Below, in pieces: positions 9,347 through 18,136 of a stretch of DNA of 50,715 bases. The notes beneath the pieces are model-generated. The model worked only from the letters and a program-made list of their open reading frames with translations. It was not told where the DNA came from and made no database searches. Within the stretch, counting starts at the first letter, position 1. Each line of letters starts with the position of its first letter. The stretch is taken from positions 1 to 50,715 of the forward strand of contig JAIXHJ010000019.1 in the NCBI GenBank assembly GCA_030145845.1. The letters run 5' to 3'. The translations under genes were made by a program, and so were the position numbers. The DNA is from Pseudomonadota bacterium. Lineage in GTDB: Bacteria; Pseudomonadota; Gammaproteobacteria; Pseudomonadales; Oceanobacteraceae.

Positions 9347-9932
9347 GAGCAACCCCGGGTCCGGTTTCAAGTGCAGCCTGCCATTCAGCCTGCGTATTGG
9401 TATTGGTTAAGGCATTGCCGCCAGGCTCGGCCAGCTGAATGCCATGAAAAGGAAAAAAAACGGAAGCAACGGAACGGCGGCTGTCAGCGTCGTTCAGTTG
9501 CTGCTGAATAAATTCGAGTATTTCGGAGCGCACCGGCAGATACAGCGGCATAAAATTGCGCCCGTAACAGACCGGCTGCTGCAGCCGCCGTCCTTCCTGC
9601 AGCAACGGCCGCAGCGTATCGGCAGTCAGCAACGGCAGGTCGACCGGCACAATCAGCATACCGTTGAAGCGCCCGTCGGTGAGCGCGGCCTGCAGGGCGG
9701 CGGCGATACCGGCCAGCGGACCAGCATCACTGATACTGTCATATACCGTTCTGTCTGAGCCGGCCGGCAGTGGCTGATCCTGCCGGCGGCTGATCCAGAC
9801 GGTCTGCAGGCAGTCGCGGACAACCGCTGTGGTGTGTTCCAGCAGGGTCATGCCATGAATCGGCAGCAGGGCTTTATCGCCGCCCATACGGCTGGAGTTG
9901 CCACCGGCGAGAATAATTCCGAGCGTTTCCAT
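9327..9932 (-). CDS. mobA: Molybdenum cofactor guanylyltransferase
   Basis: 201 residues with the nucleotide-binding signature LAGGNSSRMGGDKALLPIHGMTLLEH at the N-terminus and a VPVDLPLLTADTL block. It joins GMP to molybdenum cofactor to give the MGD cofactor of DMSO-reductase-family enzymes. Its presence implies that such enzymes are encoded elsewhere in the genome. It sits between moaA (1-bp gap) and moaB (20-bp overlap), which makes a single moaA-mobA-moaBCDE operon. Confidence 0.95.
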   Translation of the reverse strand: METLGIILAGGNSSRMGGDKALLPIHGMTLLEHTTAVVRDCLQTVWISRRQDQPLPAGSDRTVYDSISDAGPLAGIAAALQAALTDGRFNGMLIVPVDLPLLTADTLRPLLQEGRRLQQPVCYGRNFMPLYLPVRSEILEFIQQQLNDADSRRSVASVFFPFHGIQLAEPGGNALTNTNTQAEWQAALETGPGVAHGQDFH

Positions 9933-9933
9933 G

Positions 9934-10989
9934 TTATCCCCCGATCATTGCGAAATGGCGCACGGCCCCGGTTTCACCCTGTTGCAGGAAATGGGTCGCT
10001 TTCTTGTCCTGCAGCAGTTCATGGATGCGCTGCTGCAGTAAAGTCTGATCATCATCCTGCAGCAGTGGGCGCAGTTCAAAACCTTCATCACCGAACAGGC
10101 ACAGGTGCAGCTTGCCCTGCGCCGAAATCCGCAGCCGGTTGCAGCTGCTGCAGAAGTCTTTGCTGTAGGGCATGATCAGGCCGATCCGGCCGCGGTAACC
10201 GGGGTGCGCAAATTCTTCTGCCGGCCCGGCGTGGCGGCCACGGGCCTGCAGCTGCCAGCCACTGCGCAGCAGCTGTTCGCGTACCAGTGCACCGGAGACG
10301 TGGTTGGCAGCAAAGAAGTCCTGATTATCGCCGGTCTGCATCAGTTCGATAAAACGCAGGGTGACATCCTCGTGTTTCAGCCAGGCGAGAAACTGCGGAA
10401 AAGCGCTCATATTCCAGTCCTGCAGCAGCACCGCATTCACTTTAATGTGCTGGATACCGGCGTTCCGGGCGAGCTGAATACCGGTCAGTATTTCCTGCAG
10501 TTTGTCGTGTCCGGTAATGGCGCGGAACTGCTGCGGGTCGAGACTGTCGATGCTGACATTGAGCTGATCCAGGCCGGCGTCTGCCCAGTCGCCGATCTGA
10601 TGAGTCAGGCGGTAGCCATTGGTGGTCAGCGCCACGGTGTCGATCCCCGGGGTCTGTTTCAGCACGCGGATAATCTGTGGCAGGTCTTTACGCAGGCTGG
10701 GTTCGCCGCCGGTAATGCGTATTTTACGCGTCCCCATGGCGGCAAAAGCACGGGCAATCCGGCCGATCTCAGTAAGGGTGAGCGGCTCGGGGGTCGTGCT
10801 GCACTGATAACCATCAGGCAGGCAGTAATTACAACGGAAATTGCAGACATCCGTGACCGACAGGCGCAGGTAGCTGAAACGTCTGCCAAAACGGTCCTCA
10901 AGCGGGCCGGAGACAGGCGTCATCAGCGGCTGCGCATCCTGCTGGCCGGCGGTCGTCGGCAATGCCCGCAGAGGAATCCGGGATTGCAT
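9934..10989 (-). CDS. moaA: GTP 3',8-cyclase (radical SAM)
   Basis: 351 residues. CNFRCNYC is the N-terminal SAM-cluster motif and CSSCNRLR with a later Cys (LHLCLFG) forms the second Fe-S cluster. TGGEPSLR is the radical-SAM GGE block. The protein ends in Gly-Gly (MIGG), needed for activity. It starts the molybdopterin pathway from GTP. The ATG at 10989 is favoured because AAGGTG, the 3' strand of the upstream riboswitch, sits 9-10 nt before it as a ribosome site. This gives about 20 extra residues before the conserved FGRRFSYLRLS. A downstream ATG (10923) has a poorer site. Confidence 0.97.
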   Translation of the reverse strand: MQSRIPLRALPTTAGQQDAQPLMTPVSGPLEDRFGRRFSYLRLSVTDVCNFRCNYCLPDGYQCSTTPEPLTLTEIGRIARAFAAMGTRKIRITGGEPSLRKDLPQIIRVLKQTPGIDTVALTTNGYRLTHQIGDWADAGLDQLNVSIDSLDPQQFRAITGHDKLQEILTGIQLARNAGIQHIKVNAVLLQDWNMSAFPQFLAWLKHEDVTLRFIELMQTGDNQDFFAANHVSGALVREQLLRSGWQLQARGRHAGPAEEFAHPGYRGRIGLIMPYSKDFCSSCNRLRISAQGKLHLCLFGDEGFELRPLLQDDDQTLLQQRIHELLQDKKATHFLQQGETGAVRHFAMIGG

Positions 10990-10995
10990 CAGTTG

Positions 10996-11125
10996 TTACA
11001 CCTTTCCAAGTCGGGAGGCCCGGCCGTTTCCGGCAGAACCCTGGTGAACCGTCAACGGCTCACGGCTGCCGGACCCTGCGGAGACGGAATCCGGTTAGGT
11101 CACGGCAGCTCGGCGTGTTGTTTCC
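10996..11125 (-). promoter_or_regulatory. Moco (molybdenum cofactor) riboswitch-like leader of moaA
   Basis: The transcript leader contains two nested stems: CCGGCAG/CTGCCGG (11066-11072 with 11030-11036) and, inside, an 8-bp GTGAGCCG/CGGTTCAC hairpin with a TTGA tetraloop (11044-11063). These are followed by GGAAACGGCCGGGCCTCCCG and GGAAAGGTG just before moaA. This layout, and the GCCTCCCG...GGAAAGGTG end, match what I remember of the Moco RNA motif found before moaA in gammaproteobacteria. The last element doubles as the moaA ribosome site, so ligand control of translation is plausible. I have not run a covariance-model search. Confidence 0.72.
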
Positions 11126-11193
11126 CTTAGTGTATTGGGTTTGGCGGCTGATCTGAAGAGCCGCGCGATAAATGGCAGCAGGGGCGCGCCGGC

Positions 11194-11973
11194 TCAGTTC
11201 TGATAGCGTTCGATGATGGCTTCCAGTTCGCCGTTCTTTTTCATCCGCCGCAGCTCTTCATCCATATGGTCGATCAGCGCCTGCGGCATATCCTCAGAGT
11301 AGGCAAAGTGCAGGTCATAGGGCGGAATAATGGCGGAAATATCCGTCAGGATAAAACTGCCCGCGGGCCACTGTTCCTGCGCCCGGTTATAGCGGATGCG
11401 GTAGGTCATTTCGAGAAACATGGAGGGTGGGGCATTGCGGTCGACAAACAGAAAGGCGGCCTTGTGGCTGCGTACGCGGAAGCCCTTAATACAGCCGTTG
11501 TTCAGCGCCGCGTCCAGTTCCGGATAATAAAAGCCATCCATCAGCACCAGGTTGCTGCCGCACAGATCCTTTACCGAATGTACTGCGGGGGCCGGCATAC
11601 GGGAACTGGACAACAGGCTGTGGCGGATGGTGGTAATGCTCTCATTGCCCAGCCGGGTGCTCTGCGGTGCCGCCCAGTGCGGGGCGCCGTAAGTAATCCA
11701 CAGCGGTATTGTATTGTCCTGCAGCGCCTGGCGGTAACGGCGGAATGGCAGCGTGTGGTAGTGGATGGTCAGGTTCAGGCGGGCGGCGATCTGCTGCAGC
11801 AGTTCGGTGATCATACCGTGCTGGTTGCTGCCATTGTCTTCAATCTGGAAAGGGCGTGACTGTTTCTGGGCAACAAAATAGTTAATGGCCGGATACGCCG
11901 TCGGGGGAGCCGCTGCCGCCGTTAGGCCGGAAAGCAGCAGGGAAAACAGAACAGCTGCCTGCAGCGCGCGCAT
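11194..11973 (-). CDS. Periplasmic solute-binding protein, family 3-like
   Basis: 259 residues with a signal peptide (residues 1-21, ending TAAAAP). The FQIEDNGSNQHGMITELLQQIAARLNLTIHYHTLPFRRYRQALQDN stretch is the first lobe of a bacterial family-3 solute-binding fold; the C-terminal end QALIDHMDEELRRMKKNGELEAIIERY is also typical. No permease or ATPase is adjacent, so this is an orphan binding protein. It might be a stand-alone sensor component or the ligand of a distant transporter. The ligand is unknown. It lies upstream of the moaA leader on the same strand but is separated by about 70 bp, so it is probably a separate unit. Confidence 0.75.
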   Translation of the reverse strand: MRALQAAVLFSLLLSGLTAAAAPPTAYPAINYFVAQKQSRPFQIEDNGSNQHGMITELLQQIAARLNLTIHYHTLPFRRYRQALQDNTIPLWITYGAPHWAAPQSTRLGNESITTIRHSLLSSSRMPAPAVHSVKDLCGSNLVLMDGFYYPELDAALNNGCIKGFRVRSHKAAFLFVDRNAPPSMFLEMTYRIRYNRAQEQWPAGSFILTDISAIIPPYDLHFAYSEDMPQALIDHMDEELRRMKKNGELEAIIERYQN

Positions 11974-12157
11974 CAGAAGGTTAGCCTTTGTATGCCGGGA
12001 TCACTGATTAAATAACGTGCAGGCATTGTAGCCGATAATACTGCAGCCGCCTAACCGGGCGGGCAGTGCTGACAATGTCGCAGTGTCACTGAGGGGGGGC
12101 GGAACAGGGCGTGAAATCTTGCCAGTTTGTGATAAAGCCATGGTGCAGGCTTTTTAC

Positions 12158-12187
12158 TATCGGGGAATAACGTATTCAGACCCGATA
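12158..12187. repeat. Inverted repeat in the amine oxidase leader
   Basis: TATCGGG (12158-12164) and CCCGATA (12181-12187) form a 7-bp inverted repeat with a 16-bp spacer, ending at the amine oxidase ribosome site. It could be an operator or an mRNA hairpin that occludes translation. The evidence is the sequence alone. Confidence 0.35.
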
Positions 12188-12199
12188 AGAGGAACCCTC

Positions 12200-14203
12200 A
12201 TGAACAGCCAATGTCACTCTGCCACCACCAAGCCGGAAACCGCTCCTGGCGCCAGGGCTACTCACCCACTGGACCCTCTGAGCATTGATGAACTGCAGCA
12301 GGCCGCTGAGATTATCCGCCGCGGCCAGGGGCTGGCGGACAGCTGCCGTTTCCCCTATCTGCAGCTGGAAGAGCCGGATAAAGCCGAAGTGCTGGCTTTC
12401 GTACCTGGACAGCCATTTTCCCGCCGGGCATTTGCCACGGTGCTGGATAAGGCCAGCGGAGCCATGGCCGAAGGGATTGTTGATCTGAACGCCGGGGAAG
12501 TCAGTGCCTGGCGTGAACTGGACCCGGCAGAAGCCGGACAGGCGCCGATCATGGTGGAGGAGTTTTTTACCTGTGTCGAAATTGTCCAGAATGATCCCGC
12601 CTGGCGCGAAGCGGTTAAAAAACGTGGCCTGACGGATGCGGATATTGAGAATATCCAGATTGATCCCTGGTCGTTCGGTTATTACGGCGATGATCCGAAA
12701 TATCAGGGCAAACGCCTGATGCGCGGGGTCGCCTTTTACCGCGATAAATTCACCGATAACGGCTATGCCCATCCGATCGAAGGCCTGGTGGCCATTATCG
12801 ACCTGAATGAAGGTAAGGTTATTGAACTGCTGGATGACGGGCGTAATACACCGGTGCCGGAGACCAAACGTAACTACGATACGCCATCGCTGGGCGAGTC
12901 GCGCGAAGGGCTGAAACCCCTGCATATTGTGCAGCCGGAAGGCGTGAGTTTTTCTGTCGATGGCTGGAAAGTGAGCTGGCAGAACTGGCAATTCCGTGTC
13001 GGCTTTACTCCGCGTGAAGGCCTGGTACTGAATCAGCTGAGCTACACCGACGGCGATAAAACCCGGCCAATTATTTACCGCGCCAGTGTGACCGATATGG
13101 CGGTACCGTATTCCGATACTGCCATTAACCATTACTGGAAATGCGCTTTTGACGGCGGTGAATACGGTCTCGGCCGTCTTGCTAATCAGCTGGAACTGGG
13201 CTGCGACTGCCTGGGTGCCATCCGTTATTTTGATATTCCGGCAGTGGACGATAAGGGCGAACCCTTCCTGATGAAAAACGCCGTGTGCATGCACGAGGAA
13301 GATTTCGGCACCCTGTGGAAACACTATGAATTCCGCACCAATGTGTTTGAGGTCCGCCGTTCACGGCGGCTGGTGATCAGTTTTTTCTGTACCGTGGGTA
13401 ACTACGATTACGGCTTCTACTGGTACCTGTATCAGGACGGTACGATTCAGCTGGAAACCAAGCTTACCGGTATTATTCAGACTGCTGGTATGGTGTCCGG
13501 CACGACGCCCGCGCATGGCGGTAAAGTCACTCCCGAAATTTACGGCCCGACGCACCAGCATTTCTTTAATGCGCGTCTGCACATGATGCTCGATGGCGAA
13601 AATAATTCGGTGATGGAAACCAATTTCTCACCGTCACCGGCGGGTGAGGATAATCCATGGGGCAATGTGTTCAGAACGGACGCCCGGGTGCTGAAAACCG
13701 AACAGGAGGCCGCCCGTGAAGCCAATGGTCAGAGCGGCCGTTTCTGGAAAATTATTAATCCGAATGTGAAAAATGCTGTCGGCAACCCCACGGGTTACAA
13801 GCTGGTGGCGGAACATAATCCGGTGATGCTGGCGCACGCCGACAGTTACGTCGGCCGGCGTGCCGGCTTCGCCAGCAAACATTTATGGGTAACGCCGTAT
13901 GATCCGCAGCAGCGTTATGGCAGCGGTAATTATCCGAATCAGAACAAAGGCGACGGCTTCCCGTATTACGCAGAAAAAGACCGCAGTATTGAGAATACCG
14001 ATATCGTTGTCTGGCACACCTATGGTCATACCCATGTGTGTAAGCCGGAGGATTTTCCGGTGATGCCGGTGGAGTATGTGGGTTTCACGTTAAAACCCAA
14101 TAATTTCTTCGATGCCAACCCGGCCATGGACGTACCGGGCGGTAAAGACAGTGGCAGTGTCAATGCCAGCGGCGGTGATGATGCCTGCTGCAGCAAGCCA
14201 TGA
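12200..14203 (+). CDS. Primary amine oxidase (copper/topaquinone)
   Basis: A 667-residue protein from the ATG at 12200, with AAGAGGAA as ribosome site; the longer frame to 12083 has no such site. Y402 in VGNYDYG is the tyrosine that becomes topaquinone. D318 (CAFDGGEYG) is the expected catalytic base, 84 residues before it as in Arthrobacter globiformis amine oxidase. HQH (THQHFFNARL) and the later His in VWHTYGHTH are the copper ligands, and CMHEEDFG is conserved. It oxidises primary amines to aldehydes with release of ammonia and H2O2. There is no obvious signal peptide, unlike periplasmic E. coli TynA, so it is probably cytoplasmic. A FeaR/EutR-like regulator is two genes away. Confidence 0.95.
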   Translation: MNSQCHSATTKPETAPGARATHPLDPLSIDELQQAAEIIRRGQGLADSCRFPYLQLEEPDKAEVLAFVPGQPFSRRAFATVLDKASGAMAEGIVDLNAGEVSAWRELDPAEAGQAPIMVEEFFTCVEIVQNDPAWREAVKKRGLTDADIENIQIDPWSFGYYGDDPKYQGKRLMRGVAFYRDKFTDNGYAHPIEGLVAIIDLNEGKVIELLDDGRNTPVPETKRNYDTPSLGESREGLKPLHIVQPEGVSFSVDGWKVSWQNWQFRVGFTPREGLVLNQLSYTDGDKTRPIIYRASVTDMAVPYSDTAINHYWKCAFDGGEYGLGRLANQLELGCDCLGAIRYFDIPAVDDKGEPFLMKNAVCMHEEDFGTLWKHYEFRTNVFEVRRSRRLVISFFCTVGNYDYGFYWYLYQDGTIQLETKLTGIIQTAGMVSGTTPAHGGKVTPEIYGPTHQHFFNARLHMMLDGENNSVMETNFSPSPAGEDNPWGNVFRTDARVLKTEQEAAREANGQSGRFWKIINPNVKNAVGNPTGYKLVAEHNPVMLAHADSYVGRRAGFASKHLWVTPYDPQQRYGSGNYPNQNKGDGFPYYAEKDRSIENTDIVVWHTYGHTHVCKPEDFPVMPVEYVGFTLKPNNFFDANPAMDVPGGKDSGSVNASGGDDACCSKP

Positions 14204-14937
14204 TTGCCGTGCTGGATATGGCCGCCAGCGTGCTGCTGGTAGCCTGGCTGCGGCGTCTGTTGCTGCAGCGCGGCCTGCTGGCCAGTCCGGGATTATTTTT
14301 CAGCGCCAGTGTGTTGTTTATCGCCGGCATGCTGCCGGCACTGGACAACATCGGACGTTTTTCCCTGTGGCTGCACAGCTGGCAGAGTGTGCTGATTCAT
14401 CATCTGGCGCCGCTGTTGTGGCTGGCGTCGCTGAGGTTGTCCGGTGGACACCGCCCGGCGCCGTCAGCCGTAACGGTGCTGATGCTGCCGCTGGTGCTGT
14501 TATTTTCCCTGCTGACCTGGGTATGGATGCTGCCGTCGCTGCACCTTTATCTGATGCAGGATGGCGCAGCGTATGCCCTGATGCGCTGGCTGATGGCGTT
14601 CAGTGGCATCAGTCTGTGTCTGTTGCCGCTGTGGCTGCCGGCCCTCAGTGAACGCTGGTGGCTGACAGTGCGGCTGGCCGCTGTGGTGCCGCTGTTCAGT
14701 TGGGGGCTGATGATGCTGTTACAGCCGGCACTGTACCGTCAGGCGCACGATGCGGCGGCGCACCAGCAGATGTTGCAGGCCGTGCCCGGCTGGGCGGCAT
14801 TACCGGTGACGGCGGATCAGCAGCTGGGCGGAATGATTTTTCTCAGTGCAGCGGTTGTGTACTGGCTGGCGGATCAGCTGGCCTGCCGGCCGCGGGTGTC
14901 GGTCGGCGTTTCGGCGAACAGACGGCGGTATTCCTGA
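14200..14937 (+). CDS. CtaG-like membrane protein (caa3 oxidase assembly factor family)
   Basis: 245 residues with about seven hydrophobic spans, starting within the amine oxidase stop (ATGA overlap) and so translationally coupled to it. HSWQSVLIHHLAPLLWLASL resembles the membrane QH motif of the caa3_CtaG family, and TADQQLGGMIF matches its terminal DQQLGGL signature. Some histidines usual in the central spans are not obvious. Classical CtaG proteins aid copper insertion into cytochrome oxidase; no oxidase genes are nearby, and pairing with a copper amine oxidase suggests, by inference only, a copper-related role. Its last 64 bp overlap the end of the convergent AraC gene. Confidence 0.55.
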   Translation: MIAVLDMAASVLLVAWLRRLLLQRGLLASPGLFFSASVLFIAGMLPALDNIGRFSLWLHSWQSVLIHHLAPLLWLASLRLSGGHRPAPSAVTVLMLPLVLLFSLLTWVWMLPSLHLYLMQDGAAYALMRWLMAFSGISLCLLPLWLPALSERWWLTVRLAAVVPLFSWGLMMLLQPALYRQAHDAAAHQQMLQAVPGWAALPVTADQQLGGMIFLSAAVVYWLADQLACRPRVSVGVSANRRRYS

Positions 14938-15815
14938 CTGAAATAACCGGTATGGAAAAACCCGAAATTGGCGGCGATGGCGGTGACCGGCAGGGCACTG
15001 GACTGCAGCTGCCGGCGCGCGGCATTGAGTTTTACCGCGCGTAAATACTGCGCCGGCGAGGTGCCGGTGACCCGGGCGAAACTGTAATTCAGCGTGCGTT
15101 GCGGCACATTCAGCTCACGGCAGACATCCAGCACACTGGCGATGGCGCCTTCCTGTGACAGCACATAGTCGTGGCAGCGGCGGACGATGTAATGGTGCTG
15201 ATTGCCCAGTGGTTTGGGGGGCTGCCGCGCCGCCGGGGTGGATAACTCCAGCAGTAACAGAATGAGCTGATCCTGCAGGGCCTTTTCGCGCAGCGCCTGA
15301 CTGCCGTGCAGCTTGTCCGGCTGGGTAACGGCCTGCATCAGCTGCAGCAGTTGCTGCCGGCAGCCGGCGAGTACATCCGGGCGGATGCGGATGCCATAGC
15401 TGCGGTGGGCCTGCAGCAGTCCGGAATAATCATCACCACTGAGGCGGTCGCGCAACTGCTCCTGACTGACGGCCAGCACGGCGTAGTCTGTCTGCGGTGG
15501 GGCGACAAAAAAGAAATCCTGATCGGTGGGCAGCAGTGTCACACCGGCAGACAGAACACAGCGGGCGCTGTCTGAGGTACGCTCACACTGCAGATGAATC
15601 GGAATGATCAGGCTGACCTGCCCGGCCGGGGTATGGGTGTGCTGGGCCACACCCTGATTCATGCGCTCGCGGAACAGGCGTATGGCGTCGAAATGGATAT
15701 CCTGCAGAAAGCCCCGGAAGCGGCCCGGGGTGACCTGATCGTATTCCTGCGGCCAGTGCAGCAGGGATTCGGCATGCTGGTTGACTTCACTGAAGGTGGC
15801 GGTCCGGATATGCAC
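14874..15815 (-). CDS. AraC-family regulator, FeaR/EutR-like
   Basis: The GTG at 15815 has a strong GAGGGG ribosome site 6 nt upstream and gives 313 residues; the ATG at 15872 has none. The N-terminal part (EYDQVTPGRFRGFLQDIHFDAIRLFRERM) is of the FeaR/EutR sensor type. The C-terminal AraC domain contains two helix-turn-helix units (VLDVCRELNVPQRTLNYSF and VTAIAANFGFFHTGYFSQEYRRLF). FeaR activates the amine oxidase gene in E. coli, so control of the neighbouring copper amine oxidase is likely. A paralogue is encoded at 45730-46713. The 3' end overlaps the convergent CtaG-like gene by 64 bp. Confidence 0.88.
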   Translation of the reverse strand: MHIRTATFSEVNQHAESLLHWPQEYDQVTPGRFRGFLQDIHFDAIRLFRERMNQGVAQHTHTPAGQVSLIIPIHLQCERTSDSARCVLSAGVTLLPTDQDFFFVAPPQTDYAVLAVSQEQLRDRLSGDDYSGLLQAHRSYGIRIRPDVLAGCRQQLLQLMQAVTQPDKLHGSQALREKALQDQLILLLLELSTPAARQPPKPLGNQHHYIVRRCHDYVLSQEGAIASVLDVCRELNVPQRTLNYSFARVTGTSPAQYLRAVKLNAARRQLQSSALPVTAIAANFGFFHTGYFSQEYRRLFAETPTDTRGRQAS

Positions 15816-15958
15816 TGTGATCCCCTCGCGGGCATGGCTGATACGGATCTTCAGCAAAAAGCAGGCCTGCATCAACGGCAGCGCTGGCGCGGTGGCTGAT
15901 TAATCCGGGTGCATTACTGGGGTATCAGTGGCTGGCGGTGCACAGAAAAGCAGCGCAC

Positions 15959-15984
15959 AAAAAAAGCCCCGTCGATGCCGGGGC
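15959..15984 (-). terminator. Terminator of the chemoreceptor gene
   Basis: Read on the minus strand, a GCCCCGGCATCGACGGGGC hairpin is followed by seven T residues. It lies 30 bp after the chemoreceptor stop and before the AraC gene. Confidence 0.85.
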
Positions 15985-16013
15985 AGAAGGTCACAATGGT
16001 GATTGCGCTGACA

Positions 16014-17948
16014 TCAGAGGCGGAAGCGGCTGACCGCACCGCTGAGTTCATCGGCCTGGCCAAACAGATGCTCAATGCTTTCTGAGGCGCTGGCGGTATG
16101 ACTGAGGGTGGTGTTACTTACTTCCACAATACTGCTCAGGTTACGGTTCAGCTCGGCTGCCGTGGCACTCTGTTCCTCCGTGGCGGCGGCGATCTGCAGG
16201 TTCATGCCCTCGATATTACCGATGGCTTCGGAAATGGCCTGCAGGGCGTGATGAGCGGCCTCTGCTTCGCCGACGCTCTGCTGCGAACGTTCGTTGCTGG
16301 CGTGCATAGCCTCCACCGCTTTGCTGATACGCGACTGCAGCACTTCCACCGTCTGCTGAATCTGCTGGGTGGATTCGTGGGTACGGCCGGCCAGCTGACG
16401 CACTTCATCGGACACCACGGCAAAACCGCGGCCGGCATCGCCGGCCCGGGCGGCTTCAATGGCGGCGTTCAGCGCCAGCAGGTTGGTCTGCTCGGCAATG
16501 CCACGGATCACTTCCATCACCTGACCGATCTGCGCACCGGATTCCTGCAGCGCCGACACTTCCTCGGCGCTGCTGCGGATCATCTCTGCCTGCTCGGCAA
16601 TCACTTCACGCACGCGCCCGACCCGCATGGAACCTTCACGGGCCTGAGAGCTGCCTTCCTGCGCGGCGTTGGATGCAGTCTGCGCATGGGCGGCAACGTC
16701 ACGTACCGTGCTTTCCATTTCGTTCATGGCGGCGGCAATCTGATCAACCTCAGACTGCTGTTTATGCACGTTGTCACGCATGTCGTTACTGCCTTCCTGC
16801 AGGCTGGTGGCGCTGTCGTTCAGCTCCTGAGTGGTCTGGGCAACCTGCTGCATAAGTTTGTGGATGCGGTCGGTAAAGCGGTTAAAACCATCGGCCAGCT
16901 GTGAAATTTCATCCTTGCCGTCCACCGGCAGACGCTGGGTCAGATCACCTTCACCGTCGGCAATATTGTGCAGCATATCCACCATACGCCGTACCGGGCG
17001 CACCATCTGCCGCGCCACAAACAGCAGGGCAGCGATCATTACCACCACCGCAACCACCATCAGTCCGGTAATCTGCAGCAGCAGCGAGCGGCTCTCGGCA
17101 GTGAAGGAGGCGGTGGGCACGGACAGACCGATGGTCCAGCCGGGCGAGCCCTGAATCGGTGAAAAGAAGGCGGTGTATTCGCTGCCATCTTTGCTGTGGT
17201 AAGTGCCGCTGCCGGGGTTACCGCTCAGTATGCGTTGATTGAGGGCGGTCAGTCCGGCCATGCCGGCTTCGTCGCCTTTGGTCAGATTGATCTTCATCCG
17301 CAGGGCTTTATCCGGGTGCGCAACCAGCACACCGTTTTTATCCGCCACCCAGCCGAACTCGCGGCCATCATTTTTATCGGCCAGCTGATTGGCGATCACT
17401 GACAGGTTGGCCATGGTGACGGCCACGCCCAGTACGCCGGTCACTTCTCCTGCGCTGTTGCGCACCGGAACGGAAATAGCGGTCACCGGTTCCTGGGTGG
17501 CTTTGGACAGAACCGGCTGGGAAATAATGATATCCGGGCCGTTACCGGCCATATGGGTATGAAAATAATCGCGGTCCCTGAGGTTCAGCAGACGCGGACT
17601 TTTATGCGTGACCGCCTGGCCGGCGGGATCAATATAAAACAGACTGTCGAGCGCCGGATCATTAATAGCATGCAGGCTTAACCAGCGGCTGCGTTCTTCC
17701 GCTGACAGGTCGCTGCGGTTGAGATATTCATCGCGCGACAGGCCTCCCAGCCATTTTTCAAATCCACCCAGCCAGCGTGAAATTTCAGCGGCGCGTGAGG
17801 CCACGCTGTTGACCGCGGCTTCTTCATGCATCTGCGGCAGGGCAGAACCTAACTGCATGGCCACGGTAATAATCAGGCTGCCGAAAATCAGCAGCAGCGG
17901 GGTCAGTACGCCAACCAGCAGACGCTGGGACAGAGACAGGGACTTCAT
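16014..17948 (-). CDS. Methyl-accepting chemotaxis protein with Cache sensor
   Basis: 644 residues from the ATG at 17948, which has TTGGAG upstream; an in-frame start 30 bp earlier has no site. The order is: first membrane span (about residues 10-32), periplasmic dCache-type sensor (about 33-280; [56 protein letters not shown]), second span, HAMP domain, and an MCP signalling domain. That last domain carries the invariant hairpin [35 protein letters not shown]. No CheR-docking pentapeptide is visible at the C-terminus. The Cache type often binds amino acids or other small organic ligands; the ligand here is unknown. It is transcribed away from selD. Confidence 0.95.
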   Translation of the reverse strand: MKSLSLSQRLLVGVLTPLLLIFGSLIITVAMQLGSALPQMHEEAAVNSVASRAAEISRWLGGFEKWLGGLSRDEYLNRSDLSAEERSRWLSLHAINDPALDSLFYIDPAGQAVTHKSPRLLNLRDRDYFHTHMAGNGPDIIISQPVLSKATQEPVTAISVPVRNSAGEVTGVLGVAVTMANLSVIANQLADKNDGREFGWVADKNGVLVAHPDKALRMKINLTKGDEAGMAGLTALNQRILSGNPGSGTYHSKDGSEYTAFFSPIQGSPGWTIGLSVPTASFTAESRSLLLQITGLMVVAVVVMIAALLFVARQMVRPVRRMVDMLHNIADGEGDLTQRLPVDGKDEISQLADGFNRFTDRIHKLMQQVAQTTQELNDSATSLQEGSNDMRDNVHKQQSEVDQIAAAMNEMESTVRDVAAHAQTASNAAQEGSSQAREGSMRVGRVREVIAEQAEMIRSSAEEVSALQESGAQIGQVMEVIRGIAEQTNLLALNAAIEAARAGDAGRGFAVVSDEVRQLAGRTHESTQQIQQTVEVLQSRISKAVEAMHASNERSQQSVGEAEAAHHALQAISEAIGNIEGMNLQIAAATEEQSATAAELNRNLSSIVEVSNTTLSHTASASESIEHLFGQADELSGAVSRFRL

Positions 17949-18070
17949 AGGGGCTCCAAAAATTATTAGATTTATCAACTAAGCCTAGACCCTTTGCCGT
18001 TAGTGATATGTTTCATTTCAGGACAAAAGCGGAAAAGGATTGATTCCTTTTGTTCCGGCCGGGCAACGGC

Positions 18071-18099
18071 TCGCCAATCTGCCTCAGGGGTCGTATTAT
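18071..18099 (+). promoter_or_regulatory. Candidate sigma70 promoter of the selenium operon
   Basis: TCGCCA (18071-18076) and TATTAT (18094-18099) are separated by 17 bp. The predicted transcription start, near 18106, fits the selD start at 18137 and rules out the longer frame from 18050. Confidence 0.45.
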
Positions 18100-18136
18100 G
18101 CGCGCCTGTCTGATCCCTGCTGCCCGGGAGGTTTTT

